NCBI GenBank assembly: GCA_039927815.1
Contig: JBDSUJ010000110.1
Location: 1-24,739, forward strand
Direction of reading: 5' to 3'
DNA: 24,739 bases
DNA from: Croceibacterium_A sp039927815
Lineage (GTDB): Bacteria; Pseudomonadota; Alphaproteobacteria; Sphingomonadales; Sphingomonadaceae
The translations under genes were made by a program, and so were the position numbers. The notes beneath the pieces are model-generated. The model searched no databases, was not told the origin of the DNA, and saw only the letters and a list, made by a program, of their open reading frames with translations. Shown here in pieces: positions 20,003 through 24,739 of the stretch. Numbering within the stretch: position 1 is the first letter of the stretch; every line of letters begins with the position of its first letter.

Positions 20003-21040
20003 TTGGGAGTGGAGCGCGAGAACCAGTTCATCGGCCAGTCGAGCGCGTTCCTGGACGCCGTCGAGCGCGCCAGCCGCGCCGCACCCATGCGCCGCCCGGT
20101 GCTGGTCATCGGCGAACGCGGCACGGGCAAGGAATTGATTGCCGAGCGGCTGCACCGCCTTTCCAACCGGTGGGAAGGGCCGCTGGTGGTGATGAATTGC
20201 GCGGCGCTCCCCGAAACGCTGATCGAGGCGGAATTGTTCGGCCACGAGGCAGGCTCGTTCACCGGCGCGACGCGCCAACGGGCCGGCCGGTTCGAAGAGG
20301 CGGACGGCGGCACGCTGTTTCTTGACGAGATCGGCATCCTGTCCAAGGCGGCGCAGGAACGCCTGTTGCGGGCGGTCGAGTATGGCGAGGTGACGCGCAT
20401 CGGATCATCGCGGCCGATCCGTGTCGATGTTCGTATCGTCGCCGCGACCAACGAAAACCTGCCGGAGATGGCCGCGCGCGACACCTTTCGCGCCGACCTG
20501 CTCGACCGGCTGAGTTTCGAAGTGATCACCCTGCCGCCTCTGCGCGTGCGCGATGGCGACGTCGATGTGTTGTCCGATTATTTCGGCCGGCGGATGGCGG
20601 CTGAGATCGGATGGGAGCGCTGGCCGGGCTTTTCCGACCACGTCCGCCGCCAGCTCGACGACTACCCATGGCCCGGCAACGTGCGCGAACTGCGCAACGT
20701 TGTCGAACGCTCGGTTTATCGGTGCGATGGCTGGAGCGAACCGATCGGCTATGTTCAATTCGATCCGTTCGACAGCCCGTGGCGCCCCTCGGCTTCGCCC
20801 GCGCACGGCCTGGACAACCCGCCGCAAACCAGCCGGCCGTGGGCGCCGGTGGCGGCCGAATACGACACGATCGCCGATCTGCGCTCGGCCGTCGAGGCCC
20901 ACGAGCGCTCGATCCTGGAACACCACCTCGGCCGCAACCGCTGGAACCAGCGCCAGACGGCCAAGGCCCTCGGGCTAACTTACGACCAGCTGCGGCATTG
21001 CGTCAGGAAGCATGGTCTGGGCGAAGTCGGCGCGGCCTAA
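20003..21040 (+). CDS. pspF: PspF, sigma-54-dependent transcription activator
   Basis: This 345-residue enhancer-binding protein consists of an AAA+ domain and a C-terminal Fis-type helix-turn-helix (NQRQTAKALGLTYDQLRHCVRKHGL). It has no N-terminal sensory domain, exactly as in PspF. Walker A is GERGTGKE (37-44), the sigma-54-contact loop reads GSFTGA (84-89, usually GAFTGA), and Walker B is TLFLDE (104-109). The WPGNVRELRNVVERSVYR block follows. A stop at 19997 limits the start to TTG 20003 or GTG 20009 (giving MERENQF); neither has a classic ribosome site. PspA inhibits PspF in the known system. It is divergent from the psp operon. Confidence 0.94.
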   Translation: MGVERENQFIGQSSAFLDAVERASRAAPMRRPVLVIGERGTGKELIAERLHRLSNRWEGPLVVMNCAALPETLIEAELFGHEAGSFTGATRQRAGRFEEADGGTLFLDEIGILSKAAQERLLRAVEYGEVTRIGSSRPIRVDVRIVAATNENLPEMAARDTFRADLLDRLSFEVITLPPLRVRDGDVDVLSDYFGRRMAAEIGWERWPGFSDHVRRQLDDYPWPGNVRELRNVVERSVYRCDGWSEPIGYVQFDPFDSPWRPSASPAHGLDNPPQTSRPWAPVAAEYDTIADLRSAVEAHERSILEHHLGRNRWNQRQTAKALGLTYDQLRHCVRKHGLGEVGAA

Positions 21041-21124
21041 CAGCCTTCATTGTGCACTTGCGCAGCCAGCTTGACGAATTCCCCACGGATGGGGCAGCAA
21101 GCACGCTTCCTGGGAAATTTTTTA

Positions 21125-21952
21125 ATGACAGACCGCGAAGCTTTGCGAAGCACGCCGCAGCCACGGCCGCGCTTTCGATTGGATCGTTCGTTGCTCGTGC
21201 GCCTGTTCGGGCCGCGTGCGGCGTTGGTCCATGGTGACATGATGATGCTGGACCGTTGGGGATTTGTAAAATCAGTGATGCCGCGCACCGGCAATGGCGA
21301 AGCGGCCTTCGATGTCGGCTGCGGGACCGGCGCCTTCTCACTCAATCTCGCGGAACGCGGTTACGACGTGGTCGGCCTGAGCTGGGACCGACGCAATCAG
21401 GCCGTCGCCGAAGAACGGGCGGCTATCTGTGGGTTGTCGGGAAATGTCAGCTTCCCCATCGGCGATGCACGCGAACTGGACCGGCACGAACAGTACAAAA
21501 ATCGTTTCGAATATGTTGTTTCGCTTGAAAATATCGAACATCTTATCGATGACCGAAAGTTGATGCGCGACCTGGCGGCGTGCCTGAAGCCGGGCGGGTG
21601 GCTGGTGCTGAGCACGCCCAACCAAACGTATCACGCGGTCACGCCGAGCGATAACGGACCGTTTTCGAAATTCGAGGATGGCTGGCATCTGCGCCGGGGC
21701 TATTCGGAGCAGATGCTGCGAGAGTTGGCCGAGTTGAGCGGCTTGAGAGTCGAGGTCATCGGCTATTGCAGCGGCTGGTTTGCCCAAAAGCTGACGTGGA
21801 TCGTGCGGCAATGGGGCAAGGCTGGATACGCGGTGACGTTTCCGTTGCGCGTATTGCCGCTGCTGTTCGACCCGCTCATCTCCCGGATCTTCCGCTATCG
21901 CGCATTTTCGATCACCATGCTGGCGTACAAGCCGCGCTTCGACGCGAGCTGA
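21125..21952 (+). CDS. Class I SAM-dependent methyltransferase
   Basis: This 275-residue protein has the SAM-binding motif I AFDVGCGTGAFSLNLAERGYDVVGLSWD. A post-motif ENIEHLIDDRKLMRDLAACLKPGGWLVLSTPN block is typical of Methyltransf_11/UbiE-like enzymes. The C-terminal part has hydrophobic stretches (VTFPLRVLPLLFDPLISRIF) that may touch the membrane. A glycolipid, polysaccharide or quinone-like substrate is possible but not shown. The ATG at 21125 is preferred; the open frame extends upstream to a GTG at 21050, ten bases after pspF. Base composition is more AT-rich in places. Link to the psp genes is only positional. Confidence 0.82.
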   Translation: MTDREALRSTPQPRPRFRLDRSLLVRLFGPRAALVHGDMMMLDRWGFVKSVMPRTGNGEAAFDVGCGTGAFSLNLAERGYDVVGLSWDRRNQAVAEERAAICGLSGNVSFPIGDARELDRHEQYKNRFEYVVSLENIEHLIDDRKLMRDLAACLKPGGWLVLSTPNQTYHAVTPSDNGPFSKFEDGWHLRRGYSEQMLRELAELSGLRVEVIGYCSGWFAQKLTWIVRQWGKAGYAVTFPLRVLPLLFDPLISRIFRYRAFSITMLAYKPRFDAS

Positions 21953-22096
21953 CCAGCCCGCAAAACATCTTGCGAAAATCCCGACGCGCGACTATCTGGC
22001 CGTTATCCCGACATTGTCATGGCAGAGTCTGGTGCTGGCGCCCTCGGGGGCCGGCCCCGAACCGCTGTGACCAGGACTCGGCTCAATGGAGATTGA

Positions 22097-22660
22097 ATGG
22101 CGGATATCGCGCGCCTGACACAAGTGATCGAGCCCGAAGCGCAAGCGCTCGGTTTCGAACTCGTGCGCGTGAAACTGTACGGTTCCGGCCCGGAACCGGA
22201 AGGCGAGCGCACCCTTCAGGTCATGGCCGAAGACCCCGCCAGCGGGCAACTGGTGGTCGAGCAATGCATGGCCCTGTCGCGTGCGATTTCGGACCGCATC
22301 GACGCAGTCGAGGACGCCGGCGAGGAATTGATTGCAGGCGCCTACCATCTCGAAGTCAGCTCGCCCGGGATCGACCGGCCGCTGACGCGGGCGAAGGACT
22401 ATGCGGCCTGGGCCGGGCACGATGTCAATGTCTCGCTGGCCGAGCCGGTCGGTTCTCACCGCAAGCTGCGCGGCGAACTGGTCGGCATTGAAGGCGCCAC
22501 GGTCGCCATCCAAGACCGCAAGGCGGGCCGCATCGAAGTGCCGCTGGCGAATATCACTTCGGCGAAGTTGGTCCTGACCGACAAGCTGATCGCCGCTACC
22601 AAGCCGCTCGACATGAGCGGCGCCGAAGAACTTGAAGAAACTCTGGAAGAAGAGGCTTAA
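22097..22660 (+). CDS. rimP: Ribosome maturation factor RimP
   Basis: The 187-residue product begins IARLTQVIEPEAQALGFELVRVKLYG and has YHLEVSSPGIDRPLTRAKDY, the signature RimP block. A C-terminal SH3-like part (ELVGIEGATVAIQ) follows, and the end is acidic. RimP helps mature the 30S subunit. TGGAGA lies a few bases before the ATG. It is the first gene of the conserved rimP-nusA-ylxR group, with nusA five bases downstream. The 144-base gap upstream presumably holds the operon promoter. Confidence 0.95.
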   Translation: MADIARLTQVIEPEAQALGFELVRVKLYGSGPEPEGERTLQVMAEDPASGQLVVEQCMALSRAISDRIDAVEDAGEELIAGAYHLEVSSPGIDRPLTRAKDYAAWAGHDVNVSLAEPVGSHRKLRGELVGIEGATVAIQDRKAGRIEVPLANITSAKLVLTDKLIAATKPLDMSGAEELEETLEEEA

Positions 22661-22665
22661 GACTG

Positions 22666-24330
22666 ATGGCCAGTCCGATTTCCGCCAACAAGGCCGAGCT
22701 GCTCGCAATCGCGACCTCGGTCGCCACCGAGAAGATGATCGACAAGGCGATCGTCATCGAAGCGATGGAAGAGGCGATCCAGAAGTCCGCGCGTAACCGG
22801 TACGGCGCGGAAAACGACATCCGCGCCAAGCTCGATCCGCTGACCGGCGACTTGCGGCTGTGGCGCGTGGTCGAAGTGGTCGAGGAGGTCGAGGACTACT
22901 TCAAGCAGGTCGATCTGGCACAGGCGGAGAAACTGCAGCCGGGCGCCAAGGTGGGTGACTACATCGTCGATCCGCTGCCGCCGGTTGATCTCGGCCGCAT
23001 CGACGCACAGAGCGCTAAGCAGGTCATCTTCCAGAAGGTCCGCGATGCCGAGCGCGAGCGCCAGTTCGAGGAATTCAAGGACCGCGCCGGCGAGATCATA
23101 ACCGGGGTCATCAAGTCGGTCGAATTTGGCCATGTGATCGTCAACCTCGGCCGCGCCGAGGGCGTCATCCGCCGCGATCAGCAAATCCCCCGCGAAGCCG
23201 CCCGTGTGGGCGAGCGCGTGCGGGCGTGGATCATGAAGGTCGAGCGGAACAACCGCGGTCCGCAGATCTTCCTCAGCCGCGCGCACCCCGAATTCATGAA
23301 GAAGCTGTTCGCGCAGGAAGTGCCCGAGATCTACGACGGCATCATCACCATCCAGGCCGCAGCCCGTGACCCGGGTTCGCGCGCGAAAATTGGGGTGATC
23401 AGCCGCGATTCGAGCATCGACCCGGTCGGGGCCTGCGTCGGCATGAAGGGCAGCCGCGTCCAGGCCGTCGTGCAGGAACTGCAGGGCGAGAAAATCGACA
23501 TCATCCCGTGGAGTGAGGACACCGCCACGTTCGTGGTCAACGCGCTCCAGCCGGCCACAGTCAGCCGTGTGGTGCTCGACGAGGACGAGAACCGTATCGA
23601 AGTTGTGGTGCCTGACGATCAATTGAGCCTGGCGATCGGCCGGCGCGGCCAGAATGTGCGTTTGGCGAGCCAGCTGACCGCCAGCCAGATCGACATCATG
23701 ACCGAGGAAGAAGCGAGCGAGAAGCGCCAGCGCGAATTCGCCGAGCGCTCCAAGATGTTCGAGGAAGAACTCGACGTTGACGAGACACTCAGCCAGTTGC
23801 TGGTCGCCGAAGGCTTCGCCGAGCTCAACGAAGTGGCTTATGTCGAGCTGGGCGAACTCGCCGGGATCGAAGGCTTTGACGAGGAACTGGCGGAAGAACT
23901 GCAGAACCGCGCCCGCGAAGCGCTCGATCGCCAGGAAGAGGCGCATCGCGAGCAGCGCCGCGAAATGGGCGTCGAGGATGCCCTGGCCGAGTTGCCCCAT
24001 CTCAACGAGCAGATGCTGGTGGTGCTCGGCAAGGCCGGCATCAAGACGCTCGACGATCTGGCCGACCTGGCGACCGACGAACTGATCGCCAAGAAGCGCG
24101 AAGCGCCGCGCCGGCGCGCTCCTGTCGAAGGTCCGCCGCTCCGCCGTCCGCCTCAGCGCGCCGAGGACAAGGGCGGGGTGCTGGGCGAGTTCGGGCTGTC
24201 GGAGGAACAGGGCAACGAGGTCATCATGGCCGCACGGGCGCACTGGTTCGAAGACGAAGACGCCGCCGCTCCTGCGGCCGCCGCAACTGCTCCAGCAGAG
24301 GAGGCCGCCGGTGCGGAATCCTCACAATGA
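22666..24330 (+). CDS. nusA: Transcription termination/antitermination factor NusA
   Basis: This 554-residue protein has the full NusA layout. An N-terminal RNA polymerase-binding domain (about 1-130) is followed by an S1 domain (about 141-205), KH1 with VGACVGMKGSRVQAV and KH2 with LAIGRRGQNVRLASQL. Two C-terminal helical acidic repeats come next, then an Ala/Glu-rich tail. A basic, proline-rich insert (KKREAPRRRAPVEGPPLRRP) interrupts the last repeat, a feature I also associate with other alphaproteobacterial NusA proteins. It modulates pausing, termination and rRNA antitermination. The ylxR start lies within its last 20 bases. Confidence 0.97.
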   Translation: MASPISANKAELLAIATSVATEKMIDKAIVIEAMEEAIQKSARNRYGAENDIRAKLDPLTGDLRLWRVVEVVEEVEDYFKQVDLAQAEKLQPGAKVGDYIVDPLPPVDLGRIDAQSAKQVIFQKVRDAERERQFEEFKDRAGEIITGVIKSVEFGHVIVNLGRAEGVIRRDQQIPREAARVGERVRAWIMKVERNNRGPQIFLSRAHPEFMKKLFAQEVPEIYDGIITIQAAARDPGSRAKIGVISRDSSIDPVGACVGMKGSRVQAVVQELQGEKIDIIPWSEDTATFVVNALQPATVSRVVLDEDENRIEVVVPDDQLSLAIGRRGQNVRLASQLTASQIDIMTEEEASEKRQREFAERSKMFEEELDVDETLSQLLVAEGFAELNEVAYVELGELAGIEGFDEELAEELQNRAREALDRQEEAHREQRREMGVEDALAELPHLNEQMLVVLGKAGIKTLDDLADLATDELIAKKREAPRRRAPVEGPPLRRPPQRAEDKGGVLGEFGLSEEQGNEVIMAARAHWFEDEDAAAPAAAATAPAEEAAGAESSQ

Positions 24331-24739
24331 ACCGCTAGAGGTTACCGATAGCGCCGGCCGCGGGGTGCGTACCAGCGCGCCCGAGCGGCGCTGTGTGCTG
24401 AGCGGCGAGGGCGACACCCGCGACGCGCTGGTGCGCCTGGCGCTGGGTCCGGACGGGCAGATATTGCCCGATGCCCGCGCGAAAGCGCCCGGCCGGGGCG
24501 CGTGGATTGGCGTTGACCGGGCCGACCTTCGGGCCGCGCTTACCAGCGGCAGACTCAAGGGTGCCCTGGCGCGCACGTTCAAGACCGGCGCGTTGAAGAT
24601 TCCCGATGACTTGCCCGAACTGATCGATGCGGCCCTGACCCGTGCCCTGCTCGATCGGCTGGGGCTCGAATTGCGCGCCGGGCGCCTTATCTTGGGGGCC
24701 GAGAAAATCGAGAACGAGGCGCGGATGGGCCGCGTCGCC
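24311..24739 (+). CDS. ylxR: YlxR (DUF448) family RNA-binding protein, 3' end outside window
   Basis: A GTG at 24311, with GAGG six bases upstream, opens a frame that runs off the window after 143 codons and overlaps the end of nusA. The protein has RTSAPERRCVLSGE and DARAKAPGRGAWIGVDR, typical of DUF448/YlxR. A second part (LLDRLGLELRAGRLILGAEKIE) resembles the L7Ae-like domain fused to YlxR in alphaproteobacteria. YlxR is known as an RNA-binding protein linked to RNase P in Bacillus. An ATG at 24327 stops after three codons and is not used. infB would be expected next. Confidence 0.92.
   Translation, partial: MRNPHNEPLEVTDSAGRGVRTSAPERRCVLSGEGDTRDALVRLALGPDGQILPDARAKAPGRGAWIGVDRADLRAALTSGRLKGALARTFKTGALKIPDDLPELIDAALTRALLDRLGLELRAGRLILGAEKIENEARMGRVA

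Noticed and set aside
22657..24243. 528-residue minus-strand open frame
   Set aside because: It is antisense to nusA, with Leu/Asp/His-rich content mirroring the nusA codons; it is not a gene.

Overview
The window looks like chromosomal DNA of a sphingomonad-type alphaproteobacterium. The supporting signs are high G+C, a DUF1476 protein, a CrtZ-type carotenoid hydroxylase, a CGFS glutaredoxin next to BolA, a TonB-dependent receptor end, and a RimP-NusA-YlxR cluster. All calls come from reading the sequence; no database search was run.

Layout: (1) 1-7038 is core genome: the C-terminal end of a TonB-dependent receptor, a ybbP-ybbA transporter pair divergent from tesA, recF, a small sigma-54-driven peptide plus PspC-domain pair, and a queuosine-precursor-transporter-like gene. 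(2) A tRNA-Arg(UCU) at 7100-7176 is followed by about 3.6 kb of accessory-looking genes: a HEPN/AbiU2-like protein, a frameshifted J-domain gene, three small ORFs and a secreted protein. (3) 11213-15299 is a tightly packed minus-strand operon: leuC, GFA-type zinc protein, DNA glycosylase-like gene, small membrane protein, leuD, DUF1476, bolA and grxD. (4) crtZ and a secreted protein follow on the plus strand. (5) 16630-19856 is a minus-strand phage-shock (psp) operon, with pspF divergent at 20003. (6) A SAM methyltransferase, rimP, nusA and the start of ylxR complete the window.

The most interesting content is the psp system. Beyond pspA, pspB and pspC, the operon has four extra tandem small proteins, each with one N-terminal membrane segment and a coiled coil. 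Three of them share a VLERI...EIExLR module; the EIERLR ending recurs at the C-terminus of PspC and in an in-frame region upstream of PspA. A previously uncalled 52-residue membrane peptide heads the operon behind a consensus sigma-54 promoter.

Two more near-identical sigma-54 promoters lie elsewhere in the window. One precedes a 44-residue peptide and a second PspC-domain protein at 5927-6270. The other, at 11034, precedes no credible gene but faces a strongly structured stretch, so it may drive a small RNA convergent with grxD. Because pspF encodes a sigma-54 activator without a sensory domain, the three promoters can be read as one local PspF regulon. That linkage is inference.
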